From NCBI GenBank assembly GCA_023525715.1, contig CM042011.1, positions 60,461,354 through 60,525,353 on the forward strand: 64,000 nt of DNA, given 5' to 3'. The DNA is from Cichorium intybus. Its lineage: Eukaryota; Streptophyta; Magnoliopsida; Asterales; Asteraceae. This document shows, piece after piece, positions 26,296-37,243 of the stretch. How positions within the stretch are numbered: position 1 is the first letter of the stretch; every line of letters begins with the position of its first letter. Made by a program: the position numbers and the translations under genes. The notes under the pieces were generated by a model. The model searched no databases. It was not told where the DNA came from and worked only from the letters and a program-made list of their open reading frames with translations.

Positions 26296-26629
26296 GTACT
26301 TTTGCTAACATGACACTAGATCTTGAGTTCTTTCAATTAAAGACTATCAATGAGGAGGTAATTCATCGTCCCCTAAGAATTAAGAACCCCAATCCTTTGA
26401 AGGAATTCTTTGATAACGACAGGGACATCGATCATGAAGAGTTATGCAAGGGGCATGAGCTCTACCCGAAGGAACAAAACCGCTAGGAAGCTTAAAAATG
26501 GAACCTCAGGAACGAGGCCCAACTTTGAGAAAAGGTTAACGCAAATTGTTGAGGCGTCAGATAAAAGCCACAAAGAGATCGAGGAGTTAGTGAAGGAGAA
26601 AGAAACCGGCACAGATGCCGCACTATGCA

Positions 26630-26769
26630 AGCAGCAATCATCGATACTCGGGATCGAGGAACAGGTCGAACAGATATTACGGATTCTACAGGAACGACTT
26701 CAGGAAACGCTTCCGAGCGAAACTGTAGTCAATCCAAATGCCAAGTATTGGGAACAAAGGTCCAGCTAA
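26630..26769 (+). pseudogene. Second gag-linker-like segment after the protease
   Basis: The frame ends SSILGIEEQVEQILRILQER, then LQETLPSETVVNPNAK. This is the Athila Gag linker motif ('SsIrnLE.QigQia..l.eRpqGsLPSnTevNPka'), but it lies downstream of the protease piece, so it is out of the normal gag-pro-pol order. It may come from recombination between two elements. Confidence 0.6.
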
Positions 26770-27000
26770 AAGACTAAATAAAATTGAATTTACTTTGCAT
26801 TTGGTTATTTTTGCATTTTAGTACGTTTAATTCTCATCACCTCTCGTTGTGTGGGATGCGGTATACCTCAAGTGTGGGGTGGTGCAGGTGTTGACTAAAA
26901 CAAAAAAAAATCAGGGTGGAAGAGTAAAATTTATCTACAAAGCGTCGCTAAGCAATACAGCAACGCTAGACAAGGGACTGGCCCGATAGAAAGGTGGACT

Positions 27001-28043
27001 TCACAACTAATTGTGTGTGTGTGTGTGTGAGTCTTCCTCTTTATCGCGTTTTCTTTCTTCATTTGTGTGACGTGTTTATTATGTTCTTAGAATCACAGGT
27101 TGTTACATGGATTCGGCTGTGCTGCTTAAAGGTCTGGCTCATTCTGCTCCTTTTGACATTTTGGAGCCCCTTCTCAGTTCAAGTTGCGTTATGGTTCTAA
27201 TTGTGTTGCTATCTTCGCATCGGTGATCATGGTTTTACTGAAAAAGAAATTCAATGCTTTTTTGGTGTGGAAGTTGGCAGTTCTTTGCGCTTTCCTCATT
27301 TGGGTGCACATGGTGCGACTAAAGGCTGAAAAGTCCATTGCTTGTTCGTTTTTTGGTAAAAAAATAAATAATAATAATAGCAACAAAGGTCGAGGTAAAT
27401 AAATGTCTTAGCCAAAAAGAATATCGAGCGTTATGAATACATATTTTGAATGTTGATGAACGCCTGTAACCTTTAATTGTGATGTGTAACACTAAACATG
27501 ATTGATTTGTGATACTGTAGAAATCAATTCAAAACCCAAGCTTTATAGAAATCATTTATCAAGCTACTGTAAACAAATAACTTTATTTTTATTTGGGTGC
27601 GTTTGCTTGCAATTTTGATTAATTTACAATTTTGAATCGATTGTTGTGAAGAAGACAATTTGGATGAATTTACCTGCTTCTTTTGTAGCGATTTTGATAG
27701 ATTTTTGATATTTTTCTTGCGATTGTATGGAGTCAAGATGAATTGGTAAAGGGCAAGATTGGTATTTATTCGTGCTTTTTATTAAACAAGACAATGTCTT
27801 AAAAGAACCAACGACATGTTTTCAAATTTAACCATAGAAGAACCATATTGTTATAATTTTAAATAAAAACTAAGCTAATAATTGTTCAAAAAGTACATCA
27901 AGTAAACTTAAAAAGAAATCCATATTGCCTTTCTTCCAATTAACACTCGAATATCTACGTATTACAATCGAAAAAAATAAAATTATACCAATTGAAAGGT
28001 CAATCATGAGAAATTTGACAGCATTAAAATTTTTTCAAGTATA
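27001..28043. other. No gene seen
   Basis: A short (GT)n tract near 27010-27030. Open frames in this stretch have no family features. AT content rises towards the copia element at 28044. Confidence 0.4.
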
Positions 28044-28448
28044 TGTTAGGATCGAGACACTTAGCATACGAACACGAAACTCACACACTCAGCTCACAAA
28101 TTAAGAACACAAGAATTTAACGTGGTTCGGTCTAATCTGACCTACGTCCACGGCGGGTAACTAGGAGTTAATATTCAACTACATTGTTGTGGTGTGGTAT
28201 ATTTGTTCTCAACTGAATGTCTCTATTTATATACATGAGAAGGTAATGTGAAATGCATGTATGAACATATTTGATGAGTCTTTACTCTTTAGCCATAACC
28301 TTAGACTCACCAACCTTCACCAACCTTGGACTTACCAACCATTCACCAACCTTAGTTGATTTGTCAAAGCCTTCACATCTAACAATCTCCCACTTGAAGG
28401 CTTGAACAATGTAGTCTTTTTCTGCCATCCAAGTCTTGCAACGGACCT

Positions 28449-29204
28449 TCAAAAAACATTTGATCTTAGCTCCTTCTTAGTTACCCCGGCCTTCTCATCA
28501 GTTAACCTGAGAGGCCCGTTAAAACTCCCATGAGTTTCAACATGTTCGTCATGACTTAAACTGTCCTTGACCCGTTCTCTGTCCCTATCGGCTCCCACTG
28601 AAAACGAACTACCGAATCCTGGAACAACCTGAGAACAAATAACAACACTCTCCATATTTAGCAAGTTATCAAAGCCGGAGAGACTTTTACAGCTGAAAAC
28701 TGGTTCTAAATCCACTGTCGTCCTGAAACTATGATTAAAACACGACCTATGCTCCCACTGTTGCAAAACCCTGCAACTGAAACAATACTATGTGCTCTCA
28801 TTGCCACAATATCCTTCGACTGATTTTTCTGAACCTTTCCACGCTCGTTCAACCTGAATGTTCCCTGTAGCTCTAGGCTTCCTACTTGCAAAAGGTCACC
28901 CTCTTCTGCCCATGAGATTTTGTGAATCGGACTTTGTTTCTCTTCTGAACTGGGACGGTCACTCCCTCAGACGGTAATCCGACCATATACAGTGAACATA
29001 CATCGTTCACAAGTCTTACCTTTTCAAAGTCTCCAACTTCCAGATTCTGCAGTGCTTCACTGCTGTGGGTAGCGTGAAATAAAGCACTAGAATTCTTGAC
29101 CCAAAAGTCTTCACTGCCACTGAGTCCCAATACATCAAACCCAGATACATTCTCAGAAGCAGAATTTCCTCTATTTGGACATCGACTCTCAAGAATGTCC
29201 ACAC
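28449..29204 (-). other. Unrecognised open frames inside the copia element
   Basis: Short minus-strand open frames of about 60-106 codons (28449-28766, 28706-28891, 28882-29202, 29016-29204) overlap in different frames. None matches a retroelement protein I recognise. They could be decayed captured sequence or chance frames. Confidence 0.3.
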
Positions 29205-29805
29205 CTCAACGTCATGAATAACACCGAACTTTCTGATCCCGTGATTACACCTAAGTCTGCTGACTTTCTAATCACTGTTGGATCTACCGAAAACGGATTT
29301 TCTCTTAATTACTTGATCTGTTCATCCCATGATCTGTTCTTGAACTCTTGAAACTCTGATCATCGCTGGATTTGTCTGAACGTCTGATCTTCTGTAATTC
29401 TCTAATTTTCTCCCTTTACCAATACCACATCTTGAACTTTCTGACACATAAAGCCTCAATCTGCGTCTTCCACCAACTTTTCAATCTTCACTAAACGAAG
29501 CCTTGTCTGAACTTAACGACTGTTCTTCTGAACTCTGTTAAATAATCAACCTATTTAAACTACAGCAGAATACCGAACTGAGAATCAGAAACTAAAAATT
29601 TAAACTGAATCGATAAAACCCGACAAACGCTGTTGGCACTGGTTTTCGATTTCTTTAAATTTCTTCTGAGTTCAACTGTTCTTCACCGATTAAATAGAAT
29701 TTTGATTCAACTGTTCTTGGCTCGTTATTTGCAAAATATAATCCCCACCCAAATTATTTTCTGTCTAAACTGCCCAAAACAAATGTTTGAGTGACCGTTT
29801 TGCAA

Positions 29806-30262
29806 CTTTGACAAAGTTGAGGGACCAAACTGCAATTTTCCTGAAGTTCAGGGACTAAACCGTAATTTTCCCGAAGTTCAGGGACCAAACTGCAATTTTC
29901 CTGAAGTTCAAGGACTAAACCGTAATTTTTCCGAAGTTCAGGGACCAAACTGCAATTTTCCTGAAGTTCAGGGACCAAACTACAATTTTCCTAAAGTTCA
30001 GGGACTAAACTGCACTTTTCCTGAAGTTCAGGGACCAAACTATAATTTTCCTGAAGTTCAGGGACTAAACTGCACTTTTCCTGAAGTTCAGGCACCAAAC
30101 TGTAATTTTTCTGAAGTTCAGGGGCTAAAATGCACTTTTCTGAAAGTTCAGGGGCCTGTTTTTCACATTCTGGAACTTCAGGGACCTGTTTTGCAAATTC
30201 TGGAACTTCAGGGACCTGTTTTGCAAATTCTGGAACCTTAGGGACCTGTTTTGCAAATGCTA
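29806..30262 (-). repeat. 30-bp minisatellite in the copia element
   Basis: About 14-15 units of exactly 30 bp. The first ten or so read 'aagttcagggaccaaactgc' plus 'aattttcctg' and alternate with a variant 'gggactaaaccgtaattttc', giving a 60-bp higher-order period. The last four units read 'ggaacttcagggacctgttt' plus 'tgcaaattct'. Because the period is a multiple of three, a minus-strand frame stays open as a 10-residue repeat of the type VPELQENCSL. Confidence 0.9.
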
Positions 30263-30296
30263 CACTACCGCTACAGTATTGTCTTCTCCGGCCAAA

Positions 30297-30385
30297 CTCC
30301 GGTGCTACAGTGTCGTCTTCTCCGGCGCTACAGTGTCGTCTTCTCCGGCGGACTCCGGCGCTACAGTGTCGTCTTCTCCGGCGAT
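30297..30385 (-). repeat. GC-rich short repeat, three copies
   Basis: GCTACAGTGTCGTCTTCTCC recurs three times within 90 bases, separated by CCGG-containing spacers. It lies shortly downstream of the primer-binding site in element sense, where a leader would be. Confidence 0.85.
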
Positions 30386-30944
30386 CTGGTTTCTTCTGTC
30401 ACTATTCCGGCGAACGTTTGACCGGCAATTTGGAGGTCTTCCGGTGGTCAAAAAAAATCCAAAAAATATATTTTCGAAATCTACGGAACGAGACCTTTCC
30501 AACGGCGTAAACCAAAATCGTTTTTGAGACAGAAAAATTTTGACCAAAAAACCCGAGGGTGTTTAGAAAGTTGCCCCGGGAGCTTAACCAAGCTCTGATA
30601 CCACTTGTTAGGATCGAGACACTTAGCATACGAACACGAAACTCACACACTCAGCTCACAAATTAAGAACACAAGAATTTAACGTGGTTCGGTCTAATCT
30701 GACCTACGTCCACGGCGGGTAACTAGGAGTTAATATTCAACTACATTGTTGTGGTGTGGTACATTTGTTCTCAACTGAATGTCTCTATTTATATACATGA
30801 GAAGGTAATGTGAAATGCATGTATGAACATATTTGATGAGTCTTTAGCCATAACCTTAGACTCACCAACCTTCACCAACCTTGGACTCACCAACCATTCA
30901 CCAACCTTGGTTGATTTGTCAAAGCCTTCACATCTAACAGTATA

Positions 30945-31860
30945 TACCAGATGGTTTAAAATAAACCAAAAGACAATTACATAAAGATTTGAAGAATGAA
31001 AGCAGAAAACAATGAATGAAAGAAAAAACGTAAGCAAACTTAAATATTTTCATGTAGTCTTAAAGGGATCTGTTGTAAACTCAAATAATTCCATTAAATC
31101 TAACATATTTAATATTAAGAAATGGCAAAGTTTCTTCAAAGTAATTTTATCTGACCGCAAATAGTTGGATTACTATAATACCATAGATGATATTCTGCTT
31201 CGTTTATATTATATCAATGTGTAGATTTAGTAAAATTAAATAGGAAATATTTTATAAATAAAATTTGTCCTATCAAAGGATCTTAGCAATTGGATGTAGA
31301 TGTTGTAGAACAATCAGGCCAATAAACGAATCTTTATTTGATTGATTGGGGACAATTATGACTCACTTGGGCATTTGCACAAACAGATTGTGTGCATATC
31401 ATTCTTTGGCAAAACAAGAAAATCAATCACACTTTGTGTGAATAATAATAAAACATAGTTTTCAACTCAAGTATGTTGATTTCTGCAAATTTGTTAATTA
31501 GGAGATTTTGGCAAAGTACTAATGATTTTTTTTACAATCAAACAATAGCAGCAATAAAAACAAACATTATGTGATCTGATAGTCAGAAACACAGAAGAAA
31601 CACATGAAAATCGCAAAGATGAACAGTAGCAGTAATAAAAAAAACGCAAACCATAACAGGAATATATCAGAAAAATGCAAAGGCGACATCTGTTTCCATT
31701 TTCTAAAGAAGAAAATACAAAGGGTAAAATCATAATATTTTTGTTTTCCCTCTCATTCATTGCGGTTGATTTTGAAGGGGAGGAAAGGTAAGTTTTTCCT
31801 TCCTAATCTTTTCTTCTATTTTCCTTTTCTTCCATTAAAAACTCAAAAATGCATCTTTTG
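30945..31860. other. No gene seen
   Basis: AT-rich sequence with no supported coding region, repeat or element boundary. Confidence 0.4.
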
Positions 31861-31934
31861 CCTGATTTTTTTTATTCTTTAAAAGAATTCGAGAAGACAA
31901 TGTGGATATAGGGACCTAAGGAGAGGAAAATACT

Positions 31935-32080
31935 ATCACTTTTGTACATTTGAGACAGATTGATGAAACATGTAGCTTAAAAGAATCTCGATTACTTAAA
32001 GGTGATGCTCATATATGGTGGAACTCCCTTTATAGCCCCGTTGGGAAAGAGTTTATCCCGATGGAATTAGGACAAGTTTG
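31935..32080 (+). pseudogene. Gypsy gag fragment
   Basis: The translation CSLKESRLLKGDAHIWWNSL, then YSPVGKEFIPME, matches the core of plant chromovirus Gag ('..f.a..LkGdAr.WW.sl.....w..f'). Only about 45 residues are recognisable, with stops on both sides. No LTRs can be tied to it. Confidence 0.6.
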
Positions 32081-32717
32081 TAAATGTTTAAAATCTAAGA
32101 GACTATTTGATAGTTGGTGATTGAGTCAAACGTCTGATCGAGTCAGAGTTAGGCTCATCCTGAAGCCGACCCAACAAGAGGTAAAGGAGCTACGACCGAG
32201 TAAATGAAAAGGCCATTTATATAATTGACTACTATTGAGCATATCTTTTAATTATAGTCAACAAAACAACCAACCCCCCCCCCCCCTTAATATGTACACT
32301 ATTGTTGAGGAAAGAAAGAAATGCATTTATGTGTTGTAATTTGTAAAGTGGGTAAATAAACTCATGAAAGTGAAAGGGCAACAAAATGTAGTTGTTGTCA
32401 AGGGAGTGATTGTAAAGAACTTAATAATTGTGCTTATAAGCCATCAAAAGGGATGAACATTTGTTGCGATGGATTAAGGTTGGTTAAAAGGTTAAATAAG
32501 CGGAAAATGTACATAACTTGGTGCATTTTGGCGTTTAAATGGCCCTATTCTATTAACAAATTTGGGGACTATTAAAAAGGACAAGAAAGTTCAACCGATT
32601 TGAAGTTTATTCAATGTCAATATTTCAAGGTGAATCATTCTATGGTGCTATACATGTGTGAGTGCTTGAACCTTTATTATGATAGAATGCGCCAAATGAT
32701 GAGTTCAATAAGAATTT

Positions 32718-32935
32718 TAGTGGTATGACACAAATGGTGTCTTAACAACCTATTAAAGGCGCAAGTGGTGCCTTAACACTTAATAATGGCACAAGTAGTG
32801 TCTCAAAACTTAATATGGCACAAGTGGTGTCTTAGAATATTAAATTGAAACACATGGTGTTAAAAGACATGAGTGGTGTCTTAAACTCTTTAAAAGACAC
32901 AAGTGGTGTCTCAAGTACAAGTGGCACCTTCTAAT
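32718..32935 (+). repeat. Hairpin-forming tandem repeat (GACACAAGTGGTGTC type)
   Basis: About eight imperfect units of the form 'g(a/g)cacaagtggtgtctta', 20-40 bp apart. Each unit is itself a near-palindrome (GACAC...GTGTC). Variants include GGCGCAAGTGGTGCC, in which both arms changed together. Confidence 0.8.
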
Positions 32936-33163
32936 TTGTTATATGAAGTCTTGAACTTTAAGTAGTGATAAAGAATCTTGCATGAATTAAACCAGTTGCA
33001 AGGAGCATACTTTTATATTCACTAAGGGTGTGTTTGATACAGAAAAATGGAATTCAAGCAGAGAATAGAAATGGAGATAAATAGAATTTAATTGGAGAAA
33101 GAGAATTGATTCGCTATATAGCACCACAGAGAATTCACCTGAAAAATATGTCTAAGAATCAAA

Positions 33164-33492
33164 GCTCTTGTGGTGGTAATGGTGGTGATGGTAGTGGGTG
33201 GTGGCGGTGGTGGTGGGTTGTGACGGCGATGGTGGATGGTAGGCAATAGCGGCAGTGGTGGTGTGTAACAATATAGGCGATGGTGGGTGGTAATAGCGGT
33301 GGTGGTGGGTGGTAGGTGATGGTGGTGATGGTGGTGGTGGTTGGTGGGTAGCGGTAGAGGTGGTGGTGCTATTGGTGGCTGTGGTGATAAGTGGTGGCGA
33401 CAGTGGTGGTGGGTGAAGGTGGTGGGTCATGGTGGTGTAGGTGGTGATGGTGGTGTAAAATGGTGGTGGTAGTGGTGGCGGCGATGGGTGGT
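33164..33492 (+). repeat. G-rich (GGTGGT)-type low-complexity array
   Basis: Nearly pure G/T/A sequence on the + strand built from ggtggt, gatggt and gggtgg units. Many closely spaced GG and GGG runs make G-quadruplex formation plausible on this strand. The long open frame on the opposite strand is an artefact of composition. Confidence 0.85.
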
Positions 33493-33975
33493 TTCTTGGG
33501 TGCAACAAGCAAGATCGATAACTTCAACCTCTCAAGATCAAGAATCTATCAATGAACACTCGACAAGAATGCACAAGACCACAAAATCATAACAACATGA
33601 AATACAAGAAAACACACACACAAAAGATCAACACAGAGAATTAACTGTTTCACTCGAATCTCGATCGTTAGATCAAACTACGTCCAATATGGAACTAGAG
33701 AGATTTATTTCTTGAGATGAATGCTAAACAATACTATACAAACTACAATAATTACAGCATTATTCTCTCAAATTGGCTGACGCTTTTCACTATTTCATTG
33801 TTACAACTGAGATCATTATTTATGTCGGAAAAGCGAGATCTAACTGAGCTGATGACAAATCTTCTAGCTTATTGCTTTTTGCAATAGGAAACCTGATTGG
33901 ACAAATCATGAAACATGTTGTGCAGACTAAATTTCTGACAGCATCAAGCATGGGAACTTGTGTCAAGGGGGCATG
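33493..33975. other. LTR-like sequence, unclassified
   Basis: The stretch around 33640-33720 ('cactcgaatctcgatcgt', 'caaactacgtccaatatgg') faintly resembles the copia LTR at 28090-28180 ('ggttcggtctaatctgac', 'ctacgtccacgg'). No termini or target duplications were found. Confidence 0.3.
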
Positions 33976-34080
33976 TAACGTCCTCTTTTCATTTTAACAT
34001 TTTAATTAACGTTAATTATTTATTTGCGCGTTTCAACATAATTTCTATTTTAGGAAAACGATTAAACGAAATAAATGTAG

Positions 34081-34126
<46 letters not shown>

Positions 34127-34230
34127 GTAACTGAATAAAAAAACAACAAATGTAATAATTAAGTATGGGGCCATTAGTGGGAAGTTAGAAAACCTTAAGT
34201 GTGAGGATTTTGGATATGGGGTGTAACAAA
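33976..34230 (+). mobile_element. Gypsy LTR start-like fragment
   Basis: TGTAACGTCCTC at 33976 has the form of a gypsy LTR start. An (ATA)~15 array follows at 34081-34127. Another 'gggtgtaaca' near 34219 could be an internal or terminal end, which would give a ~250-bp unit. No target duplication was found. Confidence 0.35.
34081..34127. repeat. (ATA)n microsatellite
   Basis: About 15 uninterrupted ATA units. Confidence 0.95.
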
Positions 34231-34276
34231 AATAGTAAGACAACTATGGAGGCCCATTATTGACAATTACCAAAAC

Positions 34277-34815
34277 TTGTGTTTGAATCAAGAATTGGGC
34301 CGATGCCCTTCTTGCCGCAGGGTAAAGCTTCCGATCGTAAAGCCTTGTAGGTCTATGATCCTTGACGAAACCATCCCCACCTCCATATACATATTACGTA
34401 CGCACAACCCCCCTAACCGCTTTTGTACACCCTCTCGGCCAGAACTTCAAATCAGGTACGTGATGGAGCATTTGCCGGGAAGTGATCGATAATTATATCG
34501 CTATTGTTGCTCTCAGGATTCTTCATCTGATGCAGTCTTCAGTTGTGATGCTATGCCCCATCGCCTCTCTCTTTCTTGTAAACGCATGTAAAAACGCACG
34601 ACCCTAGCCTCTTTGTGACTTCACAGTTTGGGGTTGGAAAACCGGGAATGAGTGTTTACCGAGAATTGGATGATCAGAGAAGAACATTCCTCAGGAGTCT
34701 CATCCGTCCGGAGCACAACCTTTCCAACCGCACTGGCTTCCTCGCCCTGGTGGTTCCTGGTTGCTCTGGACTGCTGATCGTCTTCGGCCGTTGTCATATT
34801 CAGATTAGACTCTAC
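34277..34815. other. GC-richer island, possible gene fragment
   Basis: The base composition is clearly higher in GC than its surroundings. On the minus strand a frame opens at about 34796 with MTTAEDDQQSRATRNHQGEE and runs past VVLRTDETPEECSSL to a possible GTAAAC splice donor. On the + strand 34277-34492 reads with a CPSCRRVKLP start. I recognise neither. The minus-strand ATG lies about 30 bp from the hAT insertion at 34827, so the element could sit in a 5' leader. Confidence 0.3.
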
Positions 34816-34826
34816 ATACTTAAGAT

Positions 34827-35468
34827 TAGGGGTGAGAATGGGGCGGTTTGGTTCGGTTAGTGGCCAAAACCGAACCATAACCATTACAATTGATTAATGC
34901 ATTTTAGTAGCCATTGGTTATGGTTAATATTTGTTATGGTTAAATGTTTTAATCGGTTAATGGTTTTGGTTAATGGTTAATAATGGTTAACCATAATAAT
35001 ATAAAAATTTAAAGTTCGTTTATATATAACTTTCTATGCTTTGTATGAATTTAAAAGTTAAATTGTTTCAAAAGTCAAAATAATAATATTAACCATTAAA
35101 AAATATCAACTTTTTATTATTTTACAAGTATACACTAAAATCCATGCAAATGTTAAAAAAAGATTTACTTTTAAAATTAAATTACATTTATCATATAATC
35201 TTATTTTTTTCATTACAAAAAGGAACCAAATTCTCTTTTTAGTATCATTCTTTCCACAACTAACATTAGTGAATAGTGAATCGTTTAAATGCTATAGGAA
35301 TGTTACTAAAAAATTTCCAGGGTTTTTAATTTTATTTTTCAAGACTGAAATTTTACCTTTAATATTATACTCAAATTAGTTTTTTTTAGTTTTTATAGAT
35401 TTATTAGTTTCCTAATGAGTATGTACTGAGCCTTGATTTAAATTTTTTTAAGGATTAGATTAATAATT

Positions 35469-35536
<68 letters not shown>

Positions 35537-35739
35537 TTTCAAATATATATTTATTAATTGGTTTGATTCGGTTATATATGGTTCGGTTTTACTGAAAAAC
35601 CAAAACCGAACCATTATGATTCGGTTAATAAAAATCATAAACCGCACCACCTTTTTTATTAATGGTTCGGTTTTAATGGTTCGGTTATATCGGTTATATT
35701 GGTTATGGTTCGGTTTTTCGGTTATTATGCTCACCCCTA
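34827..35739. mobile_element. Non-autonomous hAT element, 913 bp
   Basis: Termini TAGGGGTGAGAATGGGGC and (inverted) TAGGGGTGAGCATAA. An exact 8-bp target duplication CTTAAGAT (34819-34826 and 35740-35747). Subterminal regions are full of 'ggttcggtt' and 'aaccgaacc' motifs in both directions. The interior is AT-rich, has a (TA)n array at 35471-35530 and no transposase frame. Confidence 0.9.
35471..35530. repeat. (TA)n microsatellite
   Basis: About 29 TA units inside the hAT element. Confidence 0.95.
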
Positions 35740-35751
35740 CTTAAGATGATG

Positions 35752-35850
35752 TTGTGTGGTGGAGGTTGTGACGGTAGAGGTGGTGCGGTGGGTGGTGGTG
35801 GTTGTGGTGGTGGCGGGGATGGTGGTAGTGGGTGATTGTGGTTGTGGATG
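35752..35850 (+). repeat. G-rich array, second part
   Basis: Same ggtggt/gggtgg composition as 33164-33492, just right of the hAT element. It may be the other half of one array that was split by later insertions. Confidence 0.8.
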
Positions 35851-35855
35851 TGGTC

Positions 35856-36478
35856 TGATAACGCACTTTTATATTGCATATTTTAGGTGTTATTGGACTA
35901 TGTTTTAGTTATTTTCTATTTTATATTTGTAAAATGATTAAATACATTCACTTTTGGTGAAAGTTGCTTTGTGTGGAATTTCTATTAATGTACAAGGTTT
36001 AAAATGGAAAATGCACAAGATAAGCACAAAAAGACGAAAACATAAAGCTACTGGAGGAGATAATGTCTCTGTAGATAAAGTCAATCGGTTAAAATTCAAA
36101 TTTTCAAAGCACGGAAATCGAGGAGGATCAGGATATAGCGACGCTATCTCCAGAAATTTCGACTATAAATATCTGATTCTATTCCGACTTTTGGAGGATC
36201 CCGGGGTATCGTGAGGGGATCCAGAGGCTCGTTATTCGTTCTTTTTCAGTTTCATTTGCTAGTTTCGATTAGATTTAGTTTTGTTAGTTTTATTTCAACT
36301 CGATATCGAGGTATTCCGCATTCAAGAATTTCCTTGACTACCCGATGTTTGGTTTAGATTTAGGAACAATCATTTGATTCCTGTAGTTCTTTGATTCGTA
36401 GTTTGATAGTGTTATTTTTGTTTGAACGATTGTAGATTTGTGTTTGATTTGAGAATTGAGTTTTGTTTTCAAGTGTTA
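35856..36478 (+). mobile_element. Athila-like LTR, 3'-truncated
   Basis: Starts TGATAACGCACTTTTATA, like the LTR at 13057, and follows it through TATAAATA (36164-36171), 'ggggtatcgtgaggggatcc' and 'cttgactacccgatg'. Similarity stops near 36478 after 'tttcaagtgtt', about 150 bp short of the LTR end. It has one AGCGACGCTATC palindromic motif at 36137, just upstream of the TATA box. Confidence 0.75.
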
Positions 36479-37025
36479 AGTAATTTCTCTGCTGAAGATT
36501 GTGAGCATATCTTCTAGACTTTTAATATGATTATAAAAGTTGTCAAATTAACCTAGAAAGCTGAAATTTTTCTAATTTGATAGAATCTATGTTACCTTAG
36601 CTATAACAAGTGACCATATTTTGTGTATGTAGCCTCTTATCTACATTTAGTGATTCTAAGTAAGAAGTATAGTGTGTTGCTTCTGTTCCACATCTGTCTG
36701 TTTTACATATTCTATTGTTATGCCTAATGTCTCTAGGGTAGCCCCATGGTTCTTTTTAAATTGATTCAATCTTTATTATTGTTAGATTAAAGATTGAGTT
36801 AGTTGAATGTGATAGAGTATTATGAAAATGGTTATATATTTGATTTTGTTTAACTTTAAATGTTTCAATAGTATAGGATATACATTGCTTATGACATGGA
36901 TCATGGTGTTAGTATTGCAGCCAAATGACATTAAGAGGTAATAACCTATTATCTATATTTCAAAAGTTGTGCTTTAAATATTACATTGAATCTGAATCTA
37001 GTCTAACTTATAAGTATTTGAAGAG

Positions 37026-37172
37026 ATGGAGAAACAACACCAACAATTTCTTTATCAAGAAACTCCAACCACCACTACACATCCGCCACCTGTAGTCATC
37101 AACAACAATAAAAATGAAGTGTTTGACTTTATTGATCCCTATGCTTCATCTCTAGGTACTATAGTTCGTTGA
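37026..37172 (+). pseudogene. Unidentified short coding-like fragment
   Basis: A 48-codon frame starting MEKQHQQFLYQETPTTTTHP and ending in FDFIDPYASSLGTIVR has protein-like composition unlike its AT-rich surroundings. I do not recognise it. It lies 70 bp upstream of the dolichol-kinase-like exons and may be a separate captured piece. Confidence 0.3.
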
Positions 37173-37243
37173 TTTTCTTTAATTGCTAATCATCAAGAAA
37201 CTCCATCTTTTTTAACTTTTACCATGATTCACACATCTTGCAG

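Larger units (their letters stand above)
24284..27000 (+). mobile_element. Athila-like Ty3/gypsy remnant (gag-protease, no pol)
   Basis: Decayed gag and protease segments lie in order with several frameshifts and stops. After 26750 comes 'aggtccagctaaaagac' and then 'acctcaagtgtggggtggtgcag', which also occur in similar form in the Athila relic at 16900-17080. Reverse transcriptase, RNase H and integrase are absent. No LTRs are recognisable at the edges, so the limits are approximate. It begins about 200 bp after the 97-bp duplication near the bHLH gene. Confidence 0.7.
28044..30939 (-). mobile_element. Complete non-autonomous Ty1/copia element, 2896 bp
   Basis: Exact target duplication GTATA (28039-28043 and 30940-30944). 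LTRs at 28044-28384 and 30606-30939, with TGTTAG...CTAACA ends, differ by about three substitutions and one 7-bp indel, i.e. roughly 99% identity. On the minus strand the 5' LTR is the right copy; two bases inside it is the primer site TGGTATCAGAGCTTGG (+ 30588-30603), complementary to initiator-Met tRNA. The polypurine tract (minus AAGTGGGAGAT) abuts the left LTR at 28385. The 2.2-kb interior has no gag, protease, integrase or reverse transcriptase; its centre is a 30-bp minisatellite. It must have relied on proteins supplied by another copia element. Confidence 0.93.

Noticed and set aside
29754..29978. 10-residue repeat protein (VPELQENCSL type) as a real gene
   Set aside because: Explained by a 30-bp minisatellite whose period is a multiple of three; no start context or unique domain.
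33152..33508. 118-codon Pro/His/Thr-rich minus-strand frame
   Set aside because: It is only the reverse translation of the GGTGGT low-complexity array.
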